64,000 nt of DNA from Mesostigma viride. Taxonomy: Eukaryota; Streptophyta; Mesostigmatophyceae; Mesostigmatales; Mesostigmataceae. Position 1 is the stretch's first letter. Each line of letters opens with the position of its first letter. Both the position numbers and the translations under genes were made by a program. Shown here piece after piece: positions 21,868 through 47,085 of the stretch. The stretch is taken from positions 1 to 64,000 of the forward strand of contig RPFO01001017.1 in NCBI GenBank assembly GCA_009746045.1. The letters are read 5' to 3'. Under the pieces are notes generated by a model. The model saw nothing but the letters and a program-made list of their open reading frames with translations, did no database searches and was not told the origin of the DNA.

Positions 21868-23001
21868 ATGCCGCCGCTTCCTGTCTCTCCACCTGATCAT
21901 GATCCTTCCGTTTCCTTGTTCCGCTCGGCATCTGCACCGTGGGTTTATCTCAGGAAAAAACTTTTTGGACGTCCAAAAGACGCCTTAGACGCGTACCTCG
22001 ATGGCCGGCCGGAGTTGAAATTGAAAAAGCTGCTAGACCGATTGCGACGTCGGAGTTGGTCTGGCAGCTCGTGTCACGAGCTGAAATCGACCAAGCCGCA
22101 CGAGCTGGAAACAAGAACTGCTCGGCAATGTTTCTCGCTGGACGCCCCATCGTCGACCGAGGAGTGCAGCTCTATCCCGCCTCAGAACCTCGACTCCCAT
22201 GGCTCCCGGGCTTGGATTATTATGCAGCAGTCAACCAGAAACTTCATGCAAATTGAGGAGGCCGGCGCGTGCGCCTCCGCCACTGAACCAGCGGATTCCC
22301 TCGACAGCACCCTAGCTGCTCCGGAGGGTGAACACGTCTGGTGCACTACCTTCGACGGCGAGACTTCCACGACGCCTCCTGCGCCGTTACCGCCCGCGCT
22401 TGTCCGGCGCGTTTGGACCATTAGTTGTCCTCGCGCCCACCTCGTTGACCAGTGCCGGGACGAGCCGGCGGAATGCGCATCTCCGCTTTATTTCCCAGGC
22501 GACGAGCGCAGGGCGTCGGCTGGCATAGGCCCCTTCAGCCAGCGCGCGCGGAGCAGCTCGGATATTCGGCCTCCATTCTCGCCTGTGGCCTCCAGCCCCT
22601 CCTCGGTCTCTCGACAGCCGTCCCTGCACCTGGAGCGCATGCTTCCTCACAGTCTTGCGAAGCTATTCCCGGCCCAATGCGACGACCACAGCTCGCTGGA
22701 GGGCAGCTACGCGTACCAGCTGCCTTCACCCCACAGCCCGGGCACCAAACGCGAGTGGTGGGAAGTCAAGAACGACATGCTGCGCTCGGTAGTGCTTTTC
22801 GCAGGTGGAGCTGGTGCAGGGCGGTCAGAACAGTCACTGGACATGCCCGAGGGGTCATCCTGTAGGCTCGTGATGAGTGGGCCCGCGCTGTCGCTCAATC
22901 GACCGCGGCGGCGGTACACGGGCGAATTTCCCCGCAGTCCCAAGCCCCCAGCTATTCCACGTTGCCAGTCCGTTGGCAGCAAGCTTGATGCCAGCACCTA
23001 A
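21868..23001 (+). CDS. Hypothetical Ser/Pro-rich protein, intronless
   Basis: A single open frame of 377 codons from ATG at 21868 (MPPLPVSPPDHDPS) to the stop at 22999-23001. The frame is also open for a few codons upstream of the ATG. I recognise no domain. The protein is rich in Ser, Pro and Arg, with basic patches (KLKKLLDRLRRRSW), several SP/SS motifs (e.g. FSPVASSPSSVS) typical of disordered phosphorylated proteins, and no membrane segment. GC-rich third positions resemble the host genes around it more than the LINE fragments. It has no introns, unlike most genes here, and sits inside a retroelement region, so a retrogene or an unrecognised mobile-element protein are alternatives. Confidence 0.5.
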   Translation: MPPLPVSPPDHDPSVSLFRSASAPWVYLRKKLFGRPKDALDAYLDGRPELKLKKLLDRLRRRSWSGSSCHELKSTKPHELETRTARQCFSLDAPSSTEECSSIPPQNLDSHGSRAWIIMQQSTRNFMQIEEAGACASATEPADSLDSTLAAPEGEHVWCTTFDGETSTTPPAPLPPALVRRVWTISCPRAHLVDQCRDEPAECASPLYFPGDERRASAGIGPFSQRARSSSDIRPPFSPVASSPSSVSRQPSLHLERMLPHSLAKLFPAQCDDHSSLEGSYAYQLPSPHSPGTKREWWEVKNDMLRSVVLFAGGAGAGRSEQSLDMPEGSSCRLVMSGPALSLNRPRRRYTGEFPRSPKPPAIPRCQSVGSKLDAST

Positions 23002-23684
23002 GTTTCATGTGGGTGACCTCAACCTATGGGTTCAGCTTGCTTGGGCGTTGAAGTACGGCACCAGCAGGCTTGATGCTTGTGACTACGGCGAGCTCAACAA
23101 AGCCAGCGAGCTTGATTCCGGCAAGGTTGGCACTGGCACCTGGCCTCTCTCACAGAGTGATGTGCCAGTCCTCCAACGCTCGCGTCGGCCAGGCGTCCAT
23201 TCATCAACTGGCCGTGCTGGTGTGATGTATATTATAGTCGCTGGCGTCATCTATGATTCCTGATAACAAGTGCGTTCACTTTGGGACGACTGGCCGCACC
23301 ATGCAAGGCACTCCAGACAACCCCCCAGGCAGGATTTTGAAGCGTCGCGGTCTCATGTAGGCATGGTGGTGTGCTGACACATATAGCAGCACATCGCCAT
23401 CACGTTGGAGGGTCGCCCCCAGCAAGGGCGCTGCCAGAGCGCGGGGGCATCACTGAACAGTTGTCCATTTACTTACATGGCACACTGCCTAGTAACTTCA
23501 AGCAGATTGCATTGTGCATGAGTAGTGTAATTTATGTACACATAGTTTGGTTATGACGACCCGTGGCTCCTCGTATTAGTTTTCCAAAGCCGGCGAGGGC
23601 GCTTTAGCCTAAATGGTTTTAAAACCCTGTACAGTATTAATTTTTCCTAGCATATTGTATAGTCAGTTTAATGTTGTTGCCTTT

Positions 23685-23966
23685 AATTAATTAATTAGAC
23701 TCGTGCTCCCGCTGGGGAGTCACGGAGCATTAACCCCGATGGATGGATGGGTGGGTGCAAACAGTCCTACCGGTCTAAGCTATCTACATCAGCTACCTAC
23801 GACATCTATCTAACAGCATTACTAACTACAACATCTATCTATACAGCACTGGCGTGCCTCCCACGGGCTCGCACACGCGGGCGCTTCCCCACAGGGGGGT
23901 CGTTGTCCTCTATGACCTGGGCCCACTTGGCCTTGTCCATCATCTTCTTCCAAATTAATCACGTGT
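23685..23966 (-). mobile_element. 5'-truncated LINE A 3' end (minus)
   Basis: 282 bp flanked by the 11-bp duplication TTGTTGCCTTT (23674-23684, 23967-23977). On the minus strand it reads the last ~40 codons of LINE A ORF2 (WKKMMDKAKWAQVIEDN...), the UTR with (CATC)n, the conserved GACTCCCCAGCGGGAGCAC end and an AATT tail. Confidence 0.85.
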
Positions 23967-24054
23967 TTGTTGCCTTTGATATTCCCAATTATGTAAGTAC
24001 CTGCGTGCCATGCAAGGCATGACCAGTTGTCTCATTGGTATATCATGCATGCTG

Positions 24055-25210
24055 AATATATTTAAAATTATATTAAAACTTACATCGATCAGAGTGAAGG
24101 CACCCAATTAAAACATAACAAAAGCAAACGCTTACAAGAGATACCACGACTAAGTTACTACAAGCCGGCCTGGGACACTTCACACCGTGGATTGAAGTAA
24201 AACAGCCTAATAACCGTGCTGCGCCGTAAAGTAAGCCCGCGTGCGGCGGAACAAGATGTCAGCCACGGTAGCCTGGGTAAGCGCTACCGAAAGGCGTTGG
24301 TGCCAGTACGACGTCCAGGTCCGTGCCGACCAAGCCAGGGGTCTGCTGATCCTCCAGGGCCAGGCGGTCCTCCCGGAGCCGGCAGCACTCCTTAAGGTCA
24401 GGTTTACGTCCCCATGGCCTCTAAGACAAAGGGCACCACACGATGGTGCCCGACGTCGCCATAGGCCGTGAGCTTGGCCCGCTCAGCCCGATCCGCCGTG
24501 TAGCCCGCCGCCTGGGAGGCACCAACCACATGGCTAAGAGCTGCAGGGGGCGACGGCCACAGAGACGTCAATGAGCAAGTGCCGGCCGCCTCCCGGTCAA
24601 AGTCCAGAATCACGATGTCAGCTTGGTTGGTGGTTGAATCAAATTAAATTAAATTAAATTAAATTATAACATGCCTCCGTGGGGAGGTCATGTAGCACAT
24701 ATTCCATGATGGATGGGGTGGAGGGAGCCGCGTGATCGAACTATCCTAACTTTAAGCGATCTAGAAAATCCTAACTACACTACTCATCAAAACGCCTCCG
24801 CCGCTTGGGGGGAGGTGGCTTGCCCACAGGGTCGGGCGTGACAATCTTCAGTGCGCCTTGACAATCTTCTTCCACCGCGTCTTGTCCTGCATGGCAGTCC
24901 AAAGACGGGAGAGAGAGTGGATGCGGTGCTCAAACTGGTGGGCTGGGACCACTAGGTCGTCCAGCAACATCTGAACGTAGTTCGTGACAGGTTTCCCTAC
25001 CCTTTTGGTGTTGGGGAACCCTACCCAGGTTGGTGGTTGGGGGAGTAGAAAGCCGCGCAGCACCGCATCCTCAGACTAGATGTTTGCGTGGGGGAAAACC
25101 GGCACCGGACCATATGGCGAGCACCACTGTCAGGACTCAGCAGGAGGACAGTGTGCAAGCACAATTAGTACCAATTCTGATTCTGTTGGCATGGTGGCGT
25201 GGCTTTGCTG
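24055..25210 (-). mobile_element. LINE C copy (minus), split by a LINE D fragment
   Basis: Minus-strand 3' UTR (24055-24240) and C-terminal coding remnants (RAERAKLTAYGDVGHHRVVPFVL; LDFDREAAG) continue beyond 25030 into the region that reads SPTLANIRS in better copies. The split is caused by an insertion at 24638-25029 with duplicated TTGGTGGTTG. Frameshifts make it a pseudogene. The copy at 51325-52030 shows the uninterrupted order. Confidence 0.75.
24638..25029 (-). mobile_element. 5'-truncated LINE D inserted in LINE C
   Basis: 392 bp flanked by TTGGTGGTTG (24628-24637 and 25030-25039). On the minus strand it encodes KRVGKPVTNYVQMLLDDLVV... RLWTAMQDKTRWKKIVKAH, then a UTR and an (AATTT)n tail at the left end. 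The related plus-strand copy is 29413-30185. Confidence 0.85.
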
Positions 25211-25344
25211 ACGTACAGTAGCTAGGATTTCAGTAGATTGGCTTAGAGTTAGCTTAGTTAGGTTTTGCGGCTTCGCTCATGCACCCCCACCCATCAGCAA
25301 GGGAATACGTGCTACATGTTCTCCCAATGGAGCCATGTTATAAT

Positions 25345-25640
25345 TTAATTTAATGGTGGCGTGGACCCGTACCAAGTGGGCACCGGAGGTGGTGGCCCCT
25401 TCTTACAGGTTGCGAATGACAGCAATGAGGGGAAGGGGGATCCGGAACAGGGCGAGGATGTGCCACAGTGCAGGCCAGAAAAACGAGTCAAAAGCTTTGA
25501 TGAAGTCCACCAGCACGAGGTGGCGGCAGAGGGGACTCTCCAGGTACGTTGGAGACGATGCATTTCGTCTGCACGAGGCGGGGAGAAGCGAAGAGCGCGT
25601 GTACTGCCGGTGTTGCAACTGAGGCGGACGCTTAGCTGAG
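25345..25640 (-). pseudogene. LINE reverse transcriptase fragment (minus)
   Basis: Minus-strand pieces in two frames resemble the LINE A finger/palm region: LVLVDFIKAFDSFFWPAL and FRIPLPLIAVIRNL. Frameshifts separate them, so it is a dead fragment. An (AATT)-type tail lies at its left. Confidence 0.7.
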
Positions 25641-26034
25641 TCTCGCTAAGTTCATATGTGCACAATTGCTTCATGTATCAGCACACAATAGATAAAGAGT
25701 AGGATTGTTTTTGTACCTAGATAGAATAGTCCGGTAATTAATTAATTAATTAATTGATTAGGAACATAACTCCGTTGGGAGTACATGTAGCACATATCCC
25801 TGAGAAGGGGCAATATATGGCTTTTAATACATTCTGGGCTACTTCCTGCAAGGGTAGGATGTAAACTACACCTGCTCTGGGTGCACAAAGTACAACTGCA
25901 CCACTATGTATTCCAGCACCTACCTAAAGGTGCAGACATAGGGGGGAAGATCATCATGGCTATACAAAAGCTTGGATGGACGAGCCACGAGCCACGAGCC
26001 ACGAGGTAGCCATGGCTGACGGCGGAGCTCATTA

Positions 26035-27250
26035 ATGAATTAATTAATTAATTAGACTCGTGCTCCCGTTGGGGAGTCACGGAGCATGAACCCCGATGGA
26101 TGGATGGATGGGTGCAACATTCCTACCGGTCTAATCTATCTACATTGGCTATATACTACATCTATCTAACAGCATTCTAACTACAACATCTATCTAGGCA
26201 GCCGCACGCTGCCCGAGGGGGAGCTATCTGGCGTGCCTCCCGCGGGATTGCACACGCGGGCGCTTCCCCACTGGGGGGGGCTCATTGTCCTCTATGACCT
26301 GGGCCCACTTGGCAGTTGTCCATCATCTTCTTCCAAATCACGGAGAGGCCGAGGCCCCCCATGTCCTCTACTAGCTGTTCCTTGAAGGTGCGGGCCTTGC
26401 GGCGTCTAACATCACTAGGCCCAGCCCACGTCAGGAGGTGCCGGCCAGGCTGCATGGGCTGGTCGCAGTCCTGCGGGGGGGCCACGTGAGGTGTCTACCT
26501 GGTTGGTGCGAGCTAGGTGCCCTACAAGCTGCAGGCGGCGTTGCTTAATGGTGCTGGTGATATAGGGCATGCCCTGGTACAGATCCTCATTGCGGACATG
26601 AGCAGCATATCCTACTCTGAAAATGGAACGCAGCATGCTGGTGACCGCGCCGTCCAGCTTGCGGGCCAGGTCGGCGGTGAGGGTCCACGCCTCGGCGCCA
26701 TACGTACGTGAGAACAGGAAGGACGAGGACCTTGAACAGGTCCTGTTTCTCGATCTTGCCCAGGGGCTTGCGCCACAGGGCCCGGTACTGACGTAAAGCG
26801 TGCCAGGCGAGGGAGATGCGATGGTCCACATCAGCCTCGCAGCTGGGGAGCAGGCTGCCCAGCAGCTTAACGCGGTCCCGATACGGGACTCGAGAGCCGT
26901 CTAGGAGATAGAGGGGCGGCGCTGGGTTGGTGAGCCCAACCGCCAGGGCCTCTGTCTTCTTGCTGACCTCAAGCCCCACTGCACGGGCCTCGAGAGCCAG
27001 GCAGTCAAGCCATGTCTGCACGTGCTCAGTGTCCTCGAAGAGGGTGGTGTCGTCTGCGTAAATGATGTCTGCTAGCCGAATCTCCGTGTCCGCACCGCCA
27101 TGCCAGAATTTGTTAGCAACCTGCACTCCTGGTTCCCTGCCCACGATGCGGGCAAATCGCTTGCGCGCCTGAATCATTACGTATTCGACAACAATAATGA
27201 ACAGGTAGGGCGACAGCACGCAGCCCTGCCACACACCCTTCTGTAAAGGG
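26035..27250 (-). mobile_element. LINE A copy (minus) inside half-LINE copy 2
   Basis: 1,216 bp, 5'-truncated just upstream of WQGCVLSPYLFIIVVEYVMI. On the minus strand it encodes the catalytic YADDTTLFEDTEHVQ, the thumb-like region (KLLGSLLPSCEADVDHRISL), VLVLPVLTYVWR/YGAEAWTLTADL (frameshift near 26700) and QRRLQLVGHLARTNQVD, followed by the C-terminus, UTR and tail at 26035. At least two frameshifts show it is inactive. It has the best-preserved RT core of the family in this window. Confidence 0.85.
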
Positions 27251-27363
27251 CGGAGCTCATTACTTTCACGTTTGGGCACCAAATTCGGCCGTGAATATCA
27301 CAATCGCTTCGTCTTTCTAAGACGCACACGCTGATATAATTTCCCGAAGCTATTACGCAATAT

Positions 27364-28790
27364 ATGGCGAGCAAACGCTCCTCCGCGCAACGCAGCCTGG
27401 CGGCTGCGCTCGGCCCTGAAAATACGTCTGCAGCTCCGGCTGCAGCTTAGCCCACCGACCCAGAAGGCAGCGGCGCCACTAGCCAAGCTCTAGCTAGTGG
27501 TCGCCCAGCCCGGCCCCCGCGGGCTCACCTCGCCCGCAGCGGCGCCAGAACCCAAGCGCAGTCGCCCTGCCGAGCCGAGCTGGGAAGCGTTCGACTTTGA
27601 CGCCAGCCAGCCCGGCTTTTTTGACAAGCTCAACCACGACCTGATCCTGAGCTAGGTGTTCTGGGGATCGCACGCCTCGCTTCTTGAACCGTGCAAGCAA
27701 CTCTTCCACCAGGGTCGCCTCATCGATGCTTTCCAGAGGCGCACCTACAACTTCGACCCCATCCTCACCCTCCGCCGCCCCCACCTTCAGCAACGCGCCC
27801 TTTTCTCCCTCCTTCAATGGACCCTCCATTGAGGAGCTTTGGCCCCCCAAGCCCCTCACCACCACCTTAACCGAATCCTCCATCCGCTCACCCCTTAATG
27901 AGGCCCTCGAGCAGCACGTGGCTCCCATCGCTGCAGATGTGGCGGCCATGGGCGGCACGCTGCATGACTGCCGAGCTCCCCCTCCTCGATCTCCACCATC
28001 TCCACTGCCACCTCCACCCTCCTTGCCTCCTCCACCGCCATGCACCACCCCCTCCTCGATCCGCCGCCATCACCGCCCAGCTCCGCAACATCGACCAGCG
28101 CCTCAAGGACAATGCCATCGCCATCGAGGTCCTGCAAAACACCGCAGGCCTCACCGCCCAGGCAGTGAAGGACATTGCCGCCAAGCCTGAGCCCTTGCTG
28201 GCCCGGCTGGCGATGCTCCTCCCACCCAGACCTGGGCGGACATGCTTAAGCAACACACCACCTCCACCACCTCCGCCGTTGCAGCACAGCTCCAGCAGCA
28301 GAAACTCGACCTCCGCGAGGAGGCCGAGCTCGCAAAGCGCAGCCATACTCAAGCCATACTCAAGAACTTCAACATGGAGGAATGTGAGAATCCGAGAAGC
28401 TTGCACGTGCGTTTGAGAGCAAAATCCTTTAGTTGATCGCATGGGCCTTCTTGGTGAGATTAAGCTGGTCGCCCACCGCCTTCCCCGCGCGCGGGGTAAG
28501 GCAGGGGCGCCCCCGCTTCTTCTCATCTTTAATTAGAGCCCAGCGGACAAGATTTCGTTTCTCAGACGCCGCAAGTGGCTCGAGAAACTCCCTTCACCGT
28601 GGACGACGACTTGACCCTGGCGCAGATTCAACGGCGACGGGAGCTATGGCCGACCTACCTCCAGATCCGGCAGACCAAGGCGGGACAGACGGTGTACTGG
28701 AAGGGGGCGGCCATCTACGTCGGCCACAAGCCCCGGCACGCGACCCCAGCAACCACCGCGGCCCCAGCGACTCCGGACGCCCCAGCTTAG
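27364..28790 (+). pseudogene. Half-LINE ORF1 (degraded, copy 2)
   Basis: Starts with ATGGCGAGCAAACGCTCCTC (compare MSKRLST in copy 1), with early in-frame stops (for example near 27446). It continues through GELWPPKPLTT-like, QLRNIDQRLKDNAIAIEVLQ-like and LPRARG segments to [20 protein letters not shown] and the final VYWKGAAIYVGHKPRHA, with stop at 28788. Several frameshifts. It shows the uninterrupted ORF1 order and so marks where the DNA element entered copy 1. Confidence 0.75.
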
Positions 28791-29412
28791 GGGAATACAG
28801 CAGTAGTAGTGTAGAATAGTTACACAGTGGCCTTGTACATGCACGCCTACTACAGGCACTATACCAGCTGACTTATGAACATTAATTAGTCATGTACATG
28901 TGTGCCCATGACGCGCCACACACCAGATGATGCCTAGCTTTATTATTTAGTTATGCTGTGACTACGCCGAGAGCCACTCTCTGCTGAGAAGCCATGCCTT
29001 AGCTTTTGTATAGCCATGCTGATCTCCCCCCCCATGACAGGCTCCCCTTAGCTGGGTTGAGCTTCATGAATCAACCCACGATCAATTATAGATCGTGGGG
29101 GCCGTGCAGGTGCCCTGGTGCACCCCGAGCAAGTGTCGTTTACATTCCCACCCTTGCAGGAAGTAGCTTAGAATGTATGCCATACGCCCCTTCTCTGGGA
29201 TATGTGCTACATTTACTCCCAATGACGGAGTTATGTTCCTAATTAATTAATTAATTAATTAATTAATTAATTAACTAGTAGTAATTAATTAATTAATTAA
29301 TTAGTTAATTAATTAATTAATTAATCAATACAAAAGCTAGGGCATGCATGGCTTCTCATCAGAGAGTGACTCTCTGCATAGGCAGAGCTTGGCTAAATTC
29401 TTAATGCATCAT

Positions 29413-30185
29413 CCATGGTGAGTCTCAGGCTCCGTTCGCTCAACACCTACTGGCGCTCGAAGGGCCTAGGCGAGCACCGCAAGCGCATGCTCTTCAAGGT
29501 CCTCGTCCTCACGGTGCTCACGTATGGCGCCGAGGCGTGGACACTCACACCCACACTGGCAGCTAGGCTCAACGGCACGGTTTTCCAGATGCTCCGACAG
29601 GTCCTTAACGTAGGGTTTTCCAAGCGCCCGTCATTAGAGTCTTTGTATCATGGTATGCCTCGTATTTCGGACGAGATTAGGCAGCGTAGGATTGCATTTG
29701 TAGGACACCTTGCTCGCACCAGCCAGGTCGACACCGCCCTTGGTCTGGCAGGCCCCCAGCGGCTTGGCCAGCCAGGGCCGGGCACATTCTGACCTGGCCT
29801 GGCCCCCAGGGCATTCCCAAAAGGGTATGGAAACCTGTCACGAACTACACCCAGATGTTGCTGGACGACCTAGTGGTCCCAGCCCAGTTTGAACACCGCA
29901 TCCACTCTCTCTCCCTTCTTTGGACTGCCATGCAGATCAACAAGACGCGGTGGCAGCAGATTGTCAAGGCTCACACTCCAGACCCTGTGGGCAAGCCACC
30001 TCCCCCCAAGAGGAGGAGGCGTTTTGACTGATGAGTAGTGTAGTTAGGCTTTTTCTAGACTAGATAGCTTAGAGTTAGGTTAGTTCGATTACGCGGCTTC
30101 CTCCACTCCACCCATCCATCATGGAATATGTGCTACATGATCTCCCAACGGAGGCATGTTATAATTTATTTTTTAATTTAATGGT
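29413..30185 (+). mobile_element. LINE D copy, 5'-truncated (RT C-terminal part)
   Basis: Encodes RSLNTYWRSKGLGEHRKRML, VLVLTVLTYGAEAWTLTPTL and RQRRIAFVGHLARTSQVDTA up to a frameshift near 29790, then PKRVWKPVTNYTQMLLDDLV and PPPKRRRRFD with stop at about 30030. The 3' UTR ends in an (AATTT)n tail. Related to but distinct from LINE A (HLARTSQVD versus HLARTNQVD). The nearby start codon is just the truncation point, not a real start. Confidence 0.75.
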
Positions 30186-30191
30186 GAGTCC

Positions 30192-30310
30192 CATTATAGG
30201 CAGAGCTTGGCTAAATTCTTAAGGCATCATCCATGGGGGGCCATTATGGGCGCACATGCGCGTGGGCCACGTGCTAGGATAAGCCTTACTGATCTACACT
30301 ACTGCTATAT
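30192..30310 (-). mobile_element. Minus-strand half-LINE 3' UTR scrap
   Basis: Reverse-complement match to the UTR after ORF1 at 30865-30935 and its extension (GCCCATAATGGCCCCCATGG region near 31214). Ends at TCCCTAGATAGTCCGGTAGG, where a LINE A UTR piece with a (CCAT)n tract (30341-30393) follows. Confidence 0.55.
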
Positions 30311-30399
30311 TCCCTAGATAGTCCGGTAGGATTGCGTTTACCCATCCATCCATCCATCCATCCATCCATCCATCCATCCATCCATCCATCCATCAGGCA

Positions 30400-30940
30400 A
30401 GCAAGCAACAAGCCCTCGACCTTCGCTAGGAGGCCGAGCTCGACAAGCGCAGCCACAATGTCATCGTCAAGCACTTCGACCAGCCGGCAGGTGAGACCCC
30501 GACGAGCCTTCTCACGGCATTTAAGCGCGACATTCTTGCCCCCATGCAACTCACTGGTGATGAGCTGCAGATGTCGGCTGTCCGCCTCCCCCGCACGCGG
30601 GGTAAGGCTGGCCCGGCACCTGTGCTCCTCACCTTTAAGTACATGGCGGACAAGCTGGCGTTCCTTAAATGCCGCAAGAAGCTCTCGGAGACTCGCTTCA
30701 CGCTGGACGACGAATTGACCCTGGCCCAGCAACAGCGGCGACGCGAGCTATGGCCGACCTACCTTCAGCTCCGGCAGCGCGCAGGGGGGAAGCCGGTCTA
30801 CTGGAGGGGGGCGGTCATCCACGTTGACCACAAGCCCTGGCAGGCACTTCCTGCCACCTCAGACTAGGGAACATATACCAGTAGTGTAGATTAGTCAGGC
30901 TAGCATGCGGCCCACGCGCATGTGCGCCCATTAATTAATT
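30400..30940 (+). mobile_element. 5'-truncated half-LINE variant (ORF1 C-terminal half)
   Basis: Encodes ORF1 from LDF-like and [17 protein letters not shown]-like segments (frame 30422 onwards) through [40 protein letters not shown] and VYWRGAVIHVDHKPWQ to a stop at 30865-30867. No frameshift is visible in this part. It is about 80% like the other ORF1 copies by eye, so it is another subfamily. Confidence 0.65.
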
Positions 30941-31641
30941 AATTAATTAAAATCATAGCTCCGTGGGGAGCATATGTAACACATAGCCCTGAGATGGGGG
31001 CATCTATGGGTTTGTAATACAATCAGGGCGACAACCTGCAGGTGGAGGATGTACAACTGTCACCTGCTCTGGGTGCACAAGGTGCACCTGCACCGCCATG
31101 ATGGTTCATGCCTCCTAAACAAGCACAGGCACACAAGGCGGCGTGAGGAGAGGGCCTGGAAGGCCGGCATGACATATGGGGTGGAAGGTATGTGGCTAGG
31201 CTATAGCTGTGCGCCCATAATGGCCCCCATGGATGATGCCTTCAGTATTTAGCTACGCCATGCCTACAATGGGACCTCCCATGGATGTTGCAGTCAGAAT
31301 TTAATTAGCCATGCTATGCCTATGCAGGGAGTTACTCTCTGCTGAGATGCCATGTGTACACCAGCTATAGCCTAGCCACATACCTTCCACCCCATATGTC
31401 ATGCAGGCCTTCTAGGCCCTCTCCTCAAGCCGCCCTGTGTGCCTGTGCTTGTTTAGGAGGCATGAACCATCATGGCGGTGCAGGTGCACCTTGTGCACCC
31501 AGAGCAGGTGACAGTTGTACATCCTCCACCTGCAGGTTGTCGCCCTGATTGTATTACAAACCCATAGATGCCCCTTTCTCAGGGCTATGTGTTACATATG
31601 ATCCCCACGGAGCTATGATTTTAATTAATTAATTGATTAAT
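30931..31641. repeat. Large inverted repeat (two half-LINE UTRs head to head)
   Basis: The left arm (about 30931-31209) and right arm (about 31353-31641) are nearly perfect reverse complements over roughly 280 bp. Each begins or ends at a TTAATTAATTAA run and includes the shared 3' UTR (ACCTGCAGGTGGAGGATGTA, GGTGCACAAGGTGCACCTGC). About 140 bp separates the arms. Either two UTR copies inserted in opposite orientations or a foldback-like duplication. Confidence 0.75.
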
Positions 31642-31642
31642 C

Positions 31643-31913
31643 CATCCATCCATCCATCCACCCACCCACCCACCCACCCACCCACCCACCCACCCACCCA
31701 CCCACCCACCCACCCACCCACCCACCCACCCACCCACCCACCCACCCACCCACCCACCCACCCACCCACCCACCCACCCACCCACCCACCCACCCACCCA
31801 CCCACCCACCCACCCACCCACCCACCCACCCACCCACCCACCCATCCATCCATCCATCCATCCGGGTTGACGCTCCGTGACTCCCCAACGGGAGCACGAG
31901 TATATTTAGTAAA
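31643..31913 (+). repeat. (CCCA)n expansion in a LINE A 3' end
   Basis: CCAT units (31643-31658) pass into about 46 CCCA units (to 31842), then CCAT again. The LINE A terminal motif (GACTCCCCAACGGGAGCACG) follows at 31879-31898. LINE A UTRs elsewhere hold a short CCCATCCATCC at the same place, so this is an expanded internal tract of a severely truncated LINE A. Confidence 0.8.
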
Positions 31914-32494
31914 TTAATTTATCAGCACACAGCATTTATTGCATATCGAGACCATAGGTGCTGTCCCCTGATCGACCACCGGCCCAGGCCATATACACGG
32001 AAAAAGCACAGCCGTTGTCAATATACTAGCTGTTGCAATTTGATATGGAATACTATCTCCAACTACTGATGGGAAGCAGTCGCATTGCTGTTGGTTGTTC
32101 CCAAACAAGGTTATAAATTGCCATAATGCCAGAACGCAGTCAAGTGCTTATTAACTAATTAATTAATTAATTAATAGTGCCAGGAGGATGGCCATGATAG
32201 GGTTCAACCGACAGGCTCCACGGATGGAAACTGGGAAGCTTTTTTGGCACATGCTCCGCCAACATTAACCAAAGCCTTCCACACCCCCTATGTGGTAGCT
32301 AGAGACCTGATGCCGACGCATCCTGTCCTCGCGCCTCGTTCCAGCCCCGTGTCAGATCCTCCGCAGAGGGGATCGAAATATAAGCAGGCGAAACTGCATA
32401 AGCAGTCCAAAATCACATGTACCTAGACCTGCTGCGCTTGCGCATAAACCTTCTCAAGGGAGGCACATCTCTTGATGTGCATCGTTCACTTCAA
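31914..32494. other. Downstream flank of the DnaJ gene
   Basis: No gene seen. It contains a TTAATTAATT run at 32150-32175. The 3' UTR of the minus-strand DnaJ gene should lie in its right part. Confidence 0.4.

Positions 32495-47085
<14,591 letters not shown>

Larger units (their letters stand above)
25973..29328 (+). mobile_element. Half-LINE copy 2 (ORF1 only) with nested LINE A
   Basis: The plus-strand element starts at the CGAGCCACGAGCCACGAGCC repeats near 25980 and ends in a long (AATT)n tail near 29326. It is interrupted soon after its start by LINE A (26035-27250) with the 12-bp duplication CGGAGCTCATTA (26023-26034, 27251-27262). After 27251 it runs through the leader, ORF1 and 3' UTR. 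It contains no reverse transcriptase of its own. Confidence 0.8.
25735..29413 (-). mobile_element. Outer half-LINE 3' UTR (minus), split by half-LINE copy 2
   Basis: A minus-strand UTR (25735-25972) with a TTAATTAATT tail at its left continues at 29329-29413 (AGGGCATGCATGGCTTCTCA...). The gap is a plus-strand half-LINE flanked by TACAAAAGCT (25963-25972, 29329-29338). The intact junction, CCCTAGCTCTTGTATAGCCA on the opposite strand, is seen at about 13973. Confidence 0.75.

Noticed and set aside
22452-22865. Alternative 137-codon frame overlapping the hypothetical gene
   Set aside because: Shadow frame in GC-rich DNA; the 377-codon frame has the longer, more protein-like composition.
31621-31917. 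THPP / GGWV repeat proteins
   Set aside because: Frames through (CCCA)n inside a truncated LINE A end.
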